Of a stretch of DNA of 64,000 bases, positions 45,690 to 53,688 are shown one piece after another. How positions within the stretch are numbered: position 1 is the stretch's first letter; each line of letters begins with the position of its first letter. This DNA is from JASSUD01 sp031963415 (GTDB lineage: Bacteria > Pseudomonadota > Gammaproteobacteria > Burkholderiales > Burkholderiaceae). Position numbers and translations under genes: made by a program. The notes below the pieces were generated by a model. It had not been told where the DNA came from. It saw only the letters and a program-made list of their open reading frames with translations, and did no database searches. The stretch spans positions 124,001-188,000 of the forward strand of contig JASSUI010000001.1 in the NCBI GenBank assembly GCA_031963415.1, given 5' to 3'.

Positions 45690-45691
45690 CA
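45686..45691 (+). promoter_or_regulatory. -35 element of a circle-junction promoter (partner -10 at 44436-44441)
   Basis: TTGACA at the right end would, after circularisation, lie 18 bases from TAGAAT (44436-44441) in the left end: nine bases of right end (TAGGAGCGT) plus CACTCAATC. This is a consensus -35 and a 5/6 -10 at acceptable spacing, driving the bridge-RNA region and transposase only in the excised circle. Confidence 0.65.
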
Positions 45692-45701
45692 TAGGAGCGT
45701 C

Positions 45702-45908
45702 AACGCCCCCACTGAGAGCTTGTGGGGCTCCCTGAAAAGCGGGCGACTGTACGGTAAAACCTTTATCACTCAGCGTGAGGCAATGGATGAAATCATCGAT
45801 TGGATTGGCTTTTGCAATGCCTATCGGCTACATTCCACCCTCAATTACGTCAGCCCTACGACCTTTGAAAAAAATTGGCTCGCCTCTCAACAATATCAGG
45901 CAGCCTAG
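45702..45908 (+). pseudogene. IS3 transposase OrfB, 3' fragment
   Basis: In-frame continuation of the 5' fragment: NAPTESLWGSLKSGRLYG…CNAYRLHSTLNYVSPTTFEKNWL, the C-terminal part of IS3 OrfB with the catalytic glutamate in TESLW. It has no start or ribosome binding site of its own. Confidence 0.88.
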
Positions 45909-45917
45909 TTCAAACAA

Positions 45918-46151
45918 TTATGGCATCCGTTTAATAGGGGCAAGGTCACCTAGCTGATTGACTAAAACTGACTTTACGCCCTTCCATAAAAGGCCACGCG
46001 GTATGGGCGTCTTAAAAAAAATCTCGACACTATATTCATCTTCTGTATTTAGCATAACGTGAATCCAGGATAAAAGCCTGTTAAGCCTCTTTTTTAAATG
46101 GTCGATGTTGCTGCCATATTCGGGATTCCCTTTATATCTCAACCTCATCAT
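45918..46151 (-). pseudogene. Possible truncated gene running into the IS3 right end
   Basis: A 77-codon minus-strand frame starts at 46151 (MMRLRYKGNPEYGSNIDHLKKRLNRLL) and crosses the IS3 boundary at 45948; its last ten residues are IS sequence. The outer 68 residues look like a plausible protein start with a basic helix and an acidic patch. It may be the surviving 5' end of a gene interrupted by the IS, but no family is recognised and it could be chance. Confidence 0.3.
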
Positions 46152-46176
46152 TTGCGGTATAAAACAACTATGACTT

Positions 46177-46210
46177 GCCTAAAACCGATGCATCGGTTTT
46201 AGGCATTTTT
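46177..46210 (+). terminator. Perfect 28-base palindrome followed by T-rich tail
   Basis: GCCTAAAACCGATG joined to CATCGGTTTTAGGC (46177-46204), then ATTTTTGTTT. As a hairpin it could end transcription from the IS region before the NACHT gene. With no loop spacer it could equally be a protein-binding operator. Confidence 0.6.
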
Positions 46211-46299
46211 GTTTAAGTCAGGTTAATCCATGACGCAGAGAGTCGTCGCTTTTCTCCTCTCTGTGGATTGAGTTTGAATAGAAAAAATAAGAGACCATC

Positions 46300-49200
46300 A
46301 TGTTAAGCATAGCCAGTCAAAAGCTCGCCATTCCCCTTGCACCAGAAATTATCGAGCGCGAACTAGAAAACGCACGCGAATATAAAGACAAAAAACCCGC
46401 TATCGCTGACTATTTCTATGAACGGGTCGAAGCCGCGCTGCACAAGCTAGCTGAACATGAAGGGATCAAGCAGCCCAGCTTTTATCAGAAAAAACATTAC
46501 ATTAGATCAGCGCGCGAGGCTAACACGGCTGAACTCAAAGCGCTGCAAAAAAGTATTGCTGATGTGCATTTTGAGCGAGGCGACGTATTTAGCCGACTCA
46601 ATGAGGGGGATAAAGCCAAAGCACAATATAAAAAGGCGTTCGAATGGGGGCATCCGTCAGCACAAGAGGCATTAAAGGTACTAGGCCAACTGCCTTTGGG
46701 TCTCAATAGCCCTTTTGGTTCGCTCAGAAATTTACACAAAATCTCTTCTTCGAGTTCAGGCGGATCTATCGTCTCTGCCGCACCTTCGCACACATCTGTT
46801 TCAAACGCGCCTGTGTCTGACGCTGAGGACGCGCCCGCCTTCAAGTTTTTCTTAAGAAACCTGCCCCTCAATCCTCCCGCTTTACCGCAAGCTGGTCAGT
46901 CTTTGAGGAATACTGAGCAGCTGGCTTACGGTTTGTTGCTGTTAACGCTAGATCAACAAAAACTCGTGGGCACAGACAAGTTAAGCGCTGAAGAATCCGC
47001 CTGGTTAGCGCGCGTTAAGCAAGATCAAGATGACGAAGAACTGCGCCAACTCGCGCAGGATGTGATTCGTGCCTTTGAGAAAGATGAACTCAAAAATGCA
47101 TCAACCGTAGCGGAGGTGGTCGCGTTAGCGCCGGTTTACGCGCTCGATGATTTTCAAAAGTTGCTTAATAAATTCATCACAAAGCTTAGCGAACTGACGT
47201 TATTAGATTTCGATATGCTGCACGGCTTAGCTCGAATGATTCGCCATGCGCCCCCCGATAGCCTGCGTACGAATGACCTCGTCAATATTTTAGAAAATCT
47301 GGCTCGCCTAAAAAACACCCACGGCCAAAGCGAAGAGAATCAATATCGCTTAACGATAGCGATCTGCCAGGTGTTAGATGCGATGGCGGATAACCAAGTC
47401 ACTGATTTAAACCGTGAAGCGCTGCATCAACCGCTGGAAGATTTTTTTAAAGAATTAAGACAATCGAGTGATCCCTATCTTGTCTATCAAGCCGAATATG
47501 CGTGCCAGGCATTGGCCCATGTGCCGGATGACGAAACACCTTGGCAAAGTGCTTGGCGGCGTGTGGGGGGAGTCTTCCACGGGACGATGAAATTTGCGAA
47601 AGCGGTGAAAGCTTTTGATATCGATGGATTTATCGATGGCGTCAAAGACCTACAAAAACCCGCCGGCGAGATCATTAAATTTACGCTAGACACGTATGAT
47701 CACGTGATGGCGTTGCAGGAAAGTGGACAAGCGTTGATCGAGAGCCTCAGAGAAGGATTCTCCTTTAATCGAAAACACGCTTGGTACCCCTTGCTACGTG
47801 GCTTTAACGAAGTGCCGCCGGCTCAATTTGAAGAATTCAAGCAAAAGCTGATGCAGCCGACGCTTAAATCCAGTCGTTTGCATCCAACCTTTTTATGGGG
47901 CTTAAGCGAGCGCTTAGCCCGCATCGCCGCGCATCCTGAACAAGCGTCCGACACGCGAAAGCAAGCGCTACAGTGGTTAGGTGAGTTGTACGAAGATGAT
48001 CAGACATGGGGCAAGCATCCGATGATCAAGCAGCGCTTAGTACAGCTGATTCGCACGCTGGCAGATCATTCACCTGTTAAAAAAGACGCCGATGCATTAT
48101 TAACCCGTCTCGGAACAGTCGGCGATACGGCCCAACAAACCTTCTACCAAGGCTGTTTGAATGAGCCATTAACGCCCTATCCGCTCTATGCCGCCCCGCC
48201 TAAGCCGACTGCGTTGAGCCTGTTAGATAAAGTTCAACATAAACAATGGTTAGAAACGGATTTGCACCGACTCCGAGCCCAGAGCCTCGCGCATTGGCGC
48301 GGTACACTCTATGTGCCGCCGCAAGGTAAAGCGAGTATCTTTACTGCGGATACGGAAACGTTTGATTTAGCTGAAAAAGCCGACGAGTTTTTGAACAATC
48401 ATCAAAATAAAAAAATGGCATTAATCTTGGGGGATTCAGGCGCAGGTAAATCGACTTTTTTACGCTTTTTAGAGGCCAAGCTTTGGGAAGGCTATCAAAA
48501 CAGCGACGTCATCCCGTTATTCATCCATCTACCTACGATTGACAATCCCGAGCAAGATTTCGTGACGAAACATTTACGTCGTTTGGAGTTGACCCAAGCA
48601 CAAATTAAGACACTCAAGGAGCACCGTAAGTTTGTCGTGATTGTCGATGGCTACGACGAAAGCGGGGCGAATGAAAACCTCTACCAAAGCAATCGTTTCA
48701 ATCAGCCGGGTGGATGGCAAGGTCAACTGATCATCGGTTGCCGCAGCCAACATCTCGGTGACAACTATCGACAGCGCTTTCAACCCGAGGATGCCACTTT
48801 GTTTCAAGAATGGGTGGTCGCGCCGTTTGGTCAAACGCAGATTGATCAATATGTTCAAGCGCATGTTGACAAACATCAAGCTGTCGATGATGACCGATTT
48901 GATCTACAGCATTGGCAGGTGCAGGACTATCAACGAGGGCTGACACAAATCGATGAAAACTTTAAGCGTACGCCCTTGTTGTTAAAGACTGCGTTAGAAG
49001 TCTTACCTCGTTTGTTGATGCTAGGCGAACAGGGCCAAACGGCTTCCTCGTTAACCCGCGCGGCACTCTATGACGAGGCGATGAAAGCGCGGTTCGAACG
49101 AGAAAAGAAACGCTTGCAAGGGGCAGGACTTCGAGATGTGCTTGATGATGCGTTTAATGCGTTGGATGAGCATGGCTTTGTTGACCATTGCATGCGGTTT

Positions 49201-52200
49201 GTAACGCAATTTGCCGTGACGATTTACGAAAAAAATCAGGGCAACCCTGTGGTGGAATACAGTCCTGCTAAAGACGAAGGGACGTGGAAAGAAACCTTCT
49301 TTGGTGAAGCCCCTCGCCAAAGGATTTTGCGTCAAGCGTGGCCCTTAATTCGCCATGGCAATCAATATCGATTTGAGCACAAATCCTTTCTGGAATACTT
49401 TGCCAGCCGAGATGTCTGTCAGCCGCAAGAAGCAGGATCGAGTGCCGTAGCCAATTCCACCTCAACGAATCACCTCTCTCCCCCGCTGGCCCGTCGCGGC
49501 AGTCACGCTTCTTTCATGAGCTTTGAGAGCCAGGACACCCTGCCAGAGGTAAGTCACGTCGAGCCTATCTCTCTGCCTGACTCCCTGTTAACCCGCCGCA
49601 ATTTGCTCAAAGAACCCGCCATCATTCAGTTTTTAGCTGAGCGAGCCAAACAGGTGCCCAGCTTTAAACAACAACTGCATGCGTTTATCGAGCGCTCGAA
49701 AATGGATGCAACCGTGCGCAAAGCCGCCGCCAATGCGATCACGATATTAGTCAGAGCGGGTGTCCAGTTTAATGGAGCCGATCTAAAAGGTATCCAGATT
49801 CCAGGCGCGGATCTGAGTGACGGGGTATTCGATTTAGCACAGTTGCAAGGGGCGGATTTAAGGAAGGTGAATCTTCGTAAGAGCTGGTTGCGTGGTGCTG
49901 ATTTAAAAGGCGCGCAGATGGTCGGCGTGCGCTTTGGCGAATGGCCATATCTGCAGGAAGAGAGCCGGGTGACTTCTTGCACGTATTCACCGGATGGGAA
50001 AACGTGTGCGATGGGACTTGACAATGGCACCATCAGTGTCTATTCAACGTCGAGTTGGGAAAAAATCCATACTTTACAAGGGCATACCGACTGGGTTAGG
50101 AGCGTGGTGTATTCGCCGAGTGGGGCGCAGATTGCATCGGGAAGTGCTGACCAGACGGTGCGATTGTGGGACGCGCAAAGCGGTTCTCTCGCGCACACCT
50201 TACAAGGGCATACCCATTTGGTTTCGAGCGTGGTGTATTCGCCGAGTGGGGCGCAGATTGCCTCGGGAAGTGAGGACAATACGGTGCGGCTGTGGGACGC
50301 GCAAAGCGGTTCTCTCGCGCACACCTTACACGGGCATACCGACTCTGTTTCGAGCGTGGTGTATTCGCCGAGTGGGGCGCAGATTGCATCGGGAAGTTGG
50401 GACAATACAGTGCGTCTGTGGGACGCGCAAAGCGGTTCTCTCGCGCACACCTTAGAAGGGCATACCGACTCTGTTTTGAGCGTCGTGTATTCGTCGAGTG
50501 GGGCGCAGATTGCATCGGGAAGTTTAGACAATACGGTGCGTCTGTGGGACGCGCAAAGCGGTTCTTTCGCGCACACTTTACAAGGGCATACCGACTCTGT
50601 TTGGAGCGTCGTGTATTCGCCGAGTGGGGCGCAGATTGCATCGGGAAGTTGGGACAATACGGTGCGTCTGTGGGACGCGCAAAGCGGTTCTCTCGCGCAC
50701 ACCTTACAAGGGCATACCGACTGGGTTACTAGCGTGGTGTATTCGCCGAGTGGGGCGCAGATTGCATCGGGAAGTTGGGACAAGACGGTGCGTCTGTGGG
50801 ACGCGCAAAGCGGTTCTCTCGCGCACACCTTACAAGGGCATACCGACTCTGTTACTAGCGTGGTGTATTCGCCGAGTGGGGCGCAGATTGCTTCGGGAAG
50901 TCGGGACAAGACGGTGCGTCTGTGGGACGCGCAAAGCGGTTCTCTCGCGCACACCTTACAAGGGCATACCGACTCTGTTTTTAGCGTGGTGTATTCGCCG
51001 AGTGGGGCGCAGATTGCATCGGGAAGTGAGGACAATACGGTGCGGCTGTGGGACGCGCAAAGCGGTTCTCTCGCGCACACCTTACAAGGGCATACCCACT
51101 GTGTTACTAGCGTGGCGTATTCGCCGAGTGGGGCGCAGATTGCATCGGGAAGTCGGGACAAGACGGTGCGGCTGTGGGACGCGCAAAGCGGTTCTCTCGC
51201 GTACACCTTACAAGGGCATACCGACTGGGTTACTAGCGTGGTGTATTCGCCGAGTGGGGCGCAGATTGCATCGGGAAGTGAGGACAATACGGTGCGGCTG
51301 TGGGACGCGCAAAGCGGTTCTCTCGCGCACACCTTACAAGGGCATACCGACTCTGTTTGGAGCGTGGTGTATTCGCCGAGTGGGGCGCAGATTGCATCGG
51401 GAAGTGGTGACGAGACGGTGCGGCTGTGGGACGCGCAGAGCGGTTCTCTCGCGCACACCTTACAAGGGCATACCGACTCTGTTTATAGCGTGGTGTATTC
51501 GCCGAGTGGGGCGCAGATTGCATCGGGAAGTGAGGACAATACGGTGCGGCTGTGGGACGCGCAAAGCGGTTCTCTCGCGCACACCTTAGAAGGGCATACC
51601 GACTCTGTTTTGAGCGTCGTGTATTCGCCGAGTGGGGAGCAGATTGCATCGGGAAGTGAGGACAAGACGGTGCGGTTGTGGGACGCGCAAAGCGGTTCTC
51701 TCGCGCACACCTTACAAGGGCATACCGCCGATGTTACTAGCGTGGTGTATTCGCCGAGTGGGGCGCAGATTGCATCGGGAAGTCGGGACAAGACGGTGCG
51801 TCTGTGGGACACTACTTCGGGTCAGTGTTTAGCGGTGATCCGAGATTTTAGTGGAGCAGTCAATAGTATTGACTGGAGGGTAGAACCTAGTGGCACCTAT
51901 TTGGTCACCGGCTGTGAAGATCACTCGGTTCGCGTATGGCAGCTCATAGAAGAGAAAGAGGGTTATCAAGTACGTCTGCATTGGAGTTCGACGCATGACA
52001 GACTGGTCGTGTCAAACACTTCTATCCAAGACGTGCAAGGCTTAAGCCGGATCAATCAGCAACTGCTGCTGCAGCGCGGCGCGGTAGGCGAGCCAGCTTC
52101 AAGCTTCGCTCAAGCAGGCAAACAGCTGATGAACGTGACTGCCGCCGTATCTAAATTCAAAGCGCCATTAAACCGTAAGACTTTAGACACGCCTGCTATC

Positions 52201-52284
52201 ACTCAATCACATCCTGTTAGCCCCTCCTCAACCAATCCAATGCCACGGGCCAATGAGCGGCATTTGCTTTCTCATCTTGCTTGA
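46300..52284 (+). CDS. NACHT NTPase with pentapeptide and high-identity WD40 repeats (NLR-like protein)
   Basis: 1,994 residues. Residues 1-700 are helical, with a TPR-like pair at about 80-125 and no recognised effector domain. NACHT, about 690-1060: Walker A GDSGAGKST (711-719), Walker B FVVIVDGYDE (778-787), sensor-like IIGCRS, and the C-terminal FEHKSFLEYFASR. Pentapeptide-like repeats, about 1155-1212 (GADLKGIQI, GADLSDGVF, GADLRKVNL). WD40 repeats, 1259-1846, are 14 copies of exactly 42 residues, plus one diverged blade before and one after. Proteins of this build act as signal-sensing oligomerising switches in fungal incompatibility, animal immunity and bacterial phage defence. No partner gene is adjacent. 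The start has only a weak AAGAGA site. Whether it serves defence, host interaction or development cannot be told. Confidence 0.85.
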   Translation: MLSIASQKLAIPLAPEIIERELENAREYKDKKPAIADYFYERVEAALHKLAEHEGIKQPSFYQKKHYIRSAREANTAELKALQKSIADVHFERGDVFSRLNEGDKAKAQYKKAFEWGHPSAQEALKVLGQLPLGLNSPFGSLRNLHKISSSSSGGSIVSAAPSHTSVSNAPVSDAEDAPAFKFFLRNLPLNPPALPQAGQSLRNTEQLAYGLLLLTLDQQKLVGTDKLSAEESAWLARVKQDQDDEELRQLAQDVIRAFEKDELKNASTVAEVVALAPVYALDDFQKLLNKFITKLSELTLLDFDMLHGLARMIRHAPPDSLRTNDLVNILENLARLKNTHGQSEENQYRLTIAICQVLDAMADNQVTDLNREALHQPLEDFFKELRQSSDPYLVYQAEYACQALAHVPDDETPWQSAWRRVGGVFHGTMKFAKAVKAFDIDGFIDGVKDLQKPAGEIIKFTLDTYDHVMALQESGQALIESLREGFSFNRKHAWYPLLRGFNEVPPAQFEEFKQKLMQPTLKSSRLHPTFLWGLSERLARIAAHPEQASDTRKQALQWLGELYEDDQTWGKHPMIKQRLVQLIRTLADHSPVKKDADALLTRLGTVGDTAQQTFYQGCLNEPLTPYPLYAAPPKPTALSLLDKVQHKQWLETDLHRLRAQSLAHWRGTLYVPPQGKASIFTADTETFDLAEKADEFLNNHQNKKMALILGDSGAGKSTFLRFLEAKLWEGYQNSDVIPLFIHLPTIDNPEQDFVTKHLRRLELTQAQIKTLKEHRKFVVIVDGYDESGANENLYQSNRFNQPGGWQGQLIIGCRSQHLGDNYRQRFQPEDATLFQEWVVAPFGQTQIDQYVQAHVDKHQAVDDDRFDLQHWQVQDYQRGLTQIDENFKRTPLLLKTALEVLPRLLMLGEQGQTASSLTRAALYDEAMKARFEREKKRLQGAGLRDVLDDAFNALDEHGFVDHCMRFVTQFAVTIYEKNQGNPVVEYSPAKDEGTWKETFFGEAPRQRILRQAWPLIRHGNQYRFEHKSFLEYFASRDVCQPQEAGSSAVANSTSTNHLSPPLARRGSHASFMSFESQDTLPEVSHVEPISLPDSLLTRRNLLKEPAIIQFLAERAKQVPSFKQQLHAFIERSKMDATVRKAAANAITILVRAGVQFNGADLKGIQIPGADLSDGVFDLAQLQGADLRKVNLRKSWLRGADLKGAQMVGVRFGEWPYLQEESRVTSCTYSPDGKTCAMGLDNGTISVYSTSSWEKIHTLQGHTDWVRSVVYSPSGAQIASGSADQTVRLWDAQSGSLAHTLQGHTHLVSSVVYSPSGAQIASGSEDNTVRLWDAQSGSLAHTLHGHTDSVSSVVYSPSGAQIASGSWDNTVRLWDAQSGSLAHTLEGHTDSVLSVVYSSSGAQIASGSLDNTVRLWDAQSGSFAHTLQGHTDSVWSVVYSPSGAQIASGSWDNTVRLWDAQSGSLAHTLQGHTDWVTSVVYSPSGAQIASGSWDKTVRLWDAQSGSLAHTLQGHTDSVTSVVYSPSGAQIASGSRDKTVRLWDAQSGSLAHTLQGHTDSVFSVVYSPSGAQIASGSEDNTVRLWDAQSGSLAHTLQGHTHCVTSVAYSPSGAQIASGSRDKTVRLWDAQSGSLAYTLQGHTDWVTSVVYSPSGAQIASGSEDNTVRLWDAQSGSLAHTLQGHTDSVWSVVYSPSGAQIASGSGDETVRLWDAQSGSLAHTLQGHTDSVYSVVYSPSGAQIASGSEDNTVRLWDAQSGSLAHTLEGHTDSVLSVVYSPSGEQIASGSEDKTVRLWDAQSGSLAHTLQGHTADVTSVVYSPSGAQIASGSRDKTVRLWDTTSGQCLAVIRDFSGAVNSIDWRVEPSGTYLVTGCEDHSVRVWQLIEEKEGYQVRLHWSSTHDRLVVSNTSIQDVQGLSRINQQLLLQRGAVGEPASSFAQAGKQLMNVTAAVSKFKAPLNRKTLDTPAITQSHPVSPSSTNPMPRANERHLLSHLA
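50074..51837 (+). repeat. 14 tandem 126-bp repeats encoding WD40 blades
   Basis: The first unit starts with TTACAAGGGCATACC at 50074; successive units begin every 126 bases, the 14th at 51712. Differences between units are few and cluster at the codons for columns 6, 7, 9, 25 and 27 of the 42-residue blade. Because the unit is divisible by three, spurious long open frames appear on both strands. Confidence 0.95.
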
Positions 52285-52404
52285 TGGAGTCGTAAGCGTG
52301 TAAATCACACAAACTGGCAGGGTGCTATCAAGTCATGCAGGCGTGCCTGGTATTTTTTACATGATAGCGGCGGAACGTGAGGCTTCGCGGTAGCTGTGGG
52401 GAAA

Positions 52405-52441
52405 AGAGAGAGGCCAATTCAAAATAAATTGGCCTCTCTCT
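52405..52441. terminator. Terminator hairpin after the NACHT/WD40 gene
   Basis: AGAGAGAGGCCAATT (52405-52419) pairs perfectly with AATTGGCCTCTCTCT (52427-52441) across a seven-base loop, 120 bases after the stop. There is no T-run on the plus strand; on the minus strand CTTTTCCCC follows, so it may act mainly in that direction. Confidence 0.55.
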
Positions 52442-52524
52442 ACCTAAAACCCAATCGCACTATAACTTTTGGTAATACACGAACGTCTATTGACATGCTT
52501 GACTGCAACAGTCTTATATCTCAA

Positions 52525-52788
52525 CTAATGAAGTAATTTTAAATCCATGGTCAGAGAAAAATGCGTACTCTCAATTTTCGTACTGCCGCCCTCCCCCCAT
52601 ACTGCATCGATTTTTATTGAAAATCGCGCAAAAAACTCTGCCAAAAATTTGTCAACGGCTTCTGGCAAAGGCTTATAAATACTAGGGAGAAAATTTAATA
52701 AAAAATTGACAAATTATTTTTCAAGCCATTGATTTATATAGACAATTTTCATTTTTGGTTCTGGATTTTGATTCCAGTATTCGCCCAT
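52525..52788 (-). pseudogene. Decayed small gene with in-frame stop
   Basis: From ATG 52788 the minus strand reads MGEYWNQNPEPKMKIVYINQ…WLEK, then TAA at codon 25 (52716-52714), and continues in the same frame for 62 sense codons (…FLPSIYKPLPEAVDKFLAEFF…) to TAG at 52525. The downstream part has protein-like composition, suggesting a broken 87-residue protein. No family is recognised; the evidence is only the open frame around a single stop. Confidence 0.35.
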
Positions 52789-52953
52789 TGCTGCGCTGAA
52801 AGACTAGGCCATAATCGATGGCCCTAAGCATGTGTTCAGTAGATGCTCAGCTGACTTGATATCCGGACGGCACGGCCATAACAGATCATCTATCTCTGTC
52901 CATTAAGTATTTGATACTTGATAAAGAACCGACCCCGTTGGCGCACAATAATG

Positions 52954-53062
52954 GTGCCGCCCCTGCATTCTCCAAATCTAAATCCTATTGAAATGACCTT
53001 TTCTAGGCTCAAGGCGCTGCCCCTCAAAGCCCCTATGCGTCCTATTTATGCAATTTGACAGA
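52954..53062 (+). pseudogene. Remnant of an IS630-family transposase
   Basis: The plus strand encodes VPPLHSPNLNPIEMTFSRLK followed by ALPLKAPMRPIYAI and a stop. This corresponds to the C-terminal signature of IS630 transposases (LPPYSPDLNPIE…F..LK..LR), which includes the third catalytic acidic residue. No upstream DDE motif or element end remains recognisable. A relic within the 1,030 bp gene-poor stretch between the NACHT gene and tRNA-Leu. Confidence 0.65.
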
Positions 53063-53315
53063 CTGTCTAAGCTGATTGAAGTTTGGCATGCGTTTGCGGT
53101 AGCGCTCAGCAGTATTGAATTAGCTATGTACTGCACTAGCAGAGTATGAGCTTTAATAAGAGAAAATTTTACGAAGCTTAGTGAAGGGAAAACAGCTAGA
53201 GAAGGTACCGTTAAATAGACCAAAAAAAGCTGGCAAATCGGAGCCAAAACAGCCCCAAACCATCCCAAATCTTGCCTACTTGATTTTTGTAAGTCCTTGA
53301 TTTTAAAGGATTTTG

Positions 53316-53402
53316 TGGTGCGAAGGGCGGGACTCGAACCCGCACACCATTGCTGGCGTCAGGACCTAAACCTGGTGCGTCTACCAATTTCGCCACCTTC
53401 GC
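53316..53402 (-). tRNA. tRNA-Leu (anticodon UAG)
   Basis: Reverse complement begins GCGAAGGTGGCGAAATTGG and ends CCCTTCGCACCA. The acceptor stem GCGAAGG/CCTTCGC pairs fully, the anticodon stem CAGG/CCTG encloses TTTAGGT with anticodon TAG, there is a long variable arm as in class II tRNAs, and the T-arm is GCGGGTTCGAGTCCCGC. CCA is encoded. It reads CUA codons (and CUN by wobble). Confidence 0.95.
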
Positions 53403-53688
53403 ATTTGGAGTGGGCGCCATTCTAACCGATCTTTATTGGGTTGCGTAAGAATTTCTACTCATTATTTCATCTATCACTGCTCTGGATAATTTTCAGCAAA
53501 GGCTCTATTACACACTTACTAATGCAACAAAGCACCTTAGCGCCGCGCTAAACGCTGTAAGCAACTTGCAGTACCCGGCCGCTTGGGCTATTTTTAGCTA
53601 ACGCTTAGCACGCGCCCCTCTTTTCAAACTTTAATGACTCCAGCACAATGTACTGAGCACCTCAATAGTCAAGCTTAAGAACAATTTA

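Larger units (their letters stand above)
44427..45700 (+). mobile_element. IS110-family insertion sequence with readable target and core dinucleotide
   Basis: Comparing the two halves of orfB (…TGTTGGGA | CA | ACGCCCCC…) defines the insertion. The element reads CACTCAATCT… at the left and …ATAGGAGCGT at the right, with CA (44427-44428 and 45701-45702) shared as the core. It is 1,274 bp with no terminal inverted repeats, as expected for this family. The non-coding left end (213 bp) is long and the right end only about 11 bp. This layout is that of the IS110 subgroup (IS621 type), where the guide RNA is encoded at the left. Confidence 0.88.
43390..45948 (+). mobile_element. IS3-family insertion sequence, split by an IS110-family element
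   Basis: Terminal inverted repeats are TGACCTTGCCCTCCTAAAACG at 43390-43410 and its mirror, read inward from 45948 as TGACCTTGCCCCTATTAAACG. The element carries orfA and orfB and, without the inserted 1,274 bp, would be about 1,285 bp, normal for IS3. I see no clear target duplication in the flanks (left ACGTC, right CCTAG). Because the orfB active site is divided, this copy should no longer transpose on its own. Confidence 0.85.

Noticed and set aside
43390..45948. Target-site duplication of the IS3 element
   Set aside because: Flanking bases (ACGTC on the left, CCTAG on the right) do not match in any 3-4 base register.
50040..51458. 472-codon minus-strand frame of repeated MCAREPLCASHSRTV units
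   Set aside because: It is an antisense reading of the 126-bp WD40 repeats; any stop-free frame is propagated because the unit is a multiple of three. Composition and the absence of a ribosome binding site support a shadow.
50624..51589. 321-codon plus-strand frame of repeated GRRLHREV units
   Set aside because: Alternative frame of the same WD40 repeats; same explanation. Other frames at 49994-50455, 50096-50641, 50292-50732, 51233-51649, 51483-51812 and 51632-51832 are rejected likewise.
50074..51837. CRISPR array
   Set aside because: Units are 126 bp, fully coding WD40 blades with no repeat-spacer alternation.
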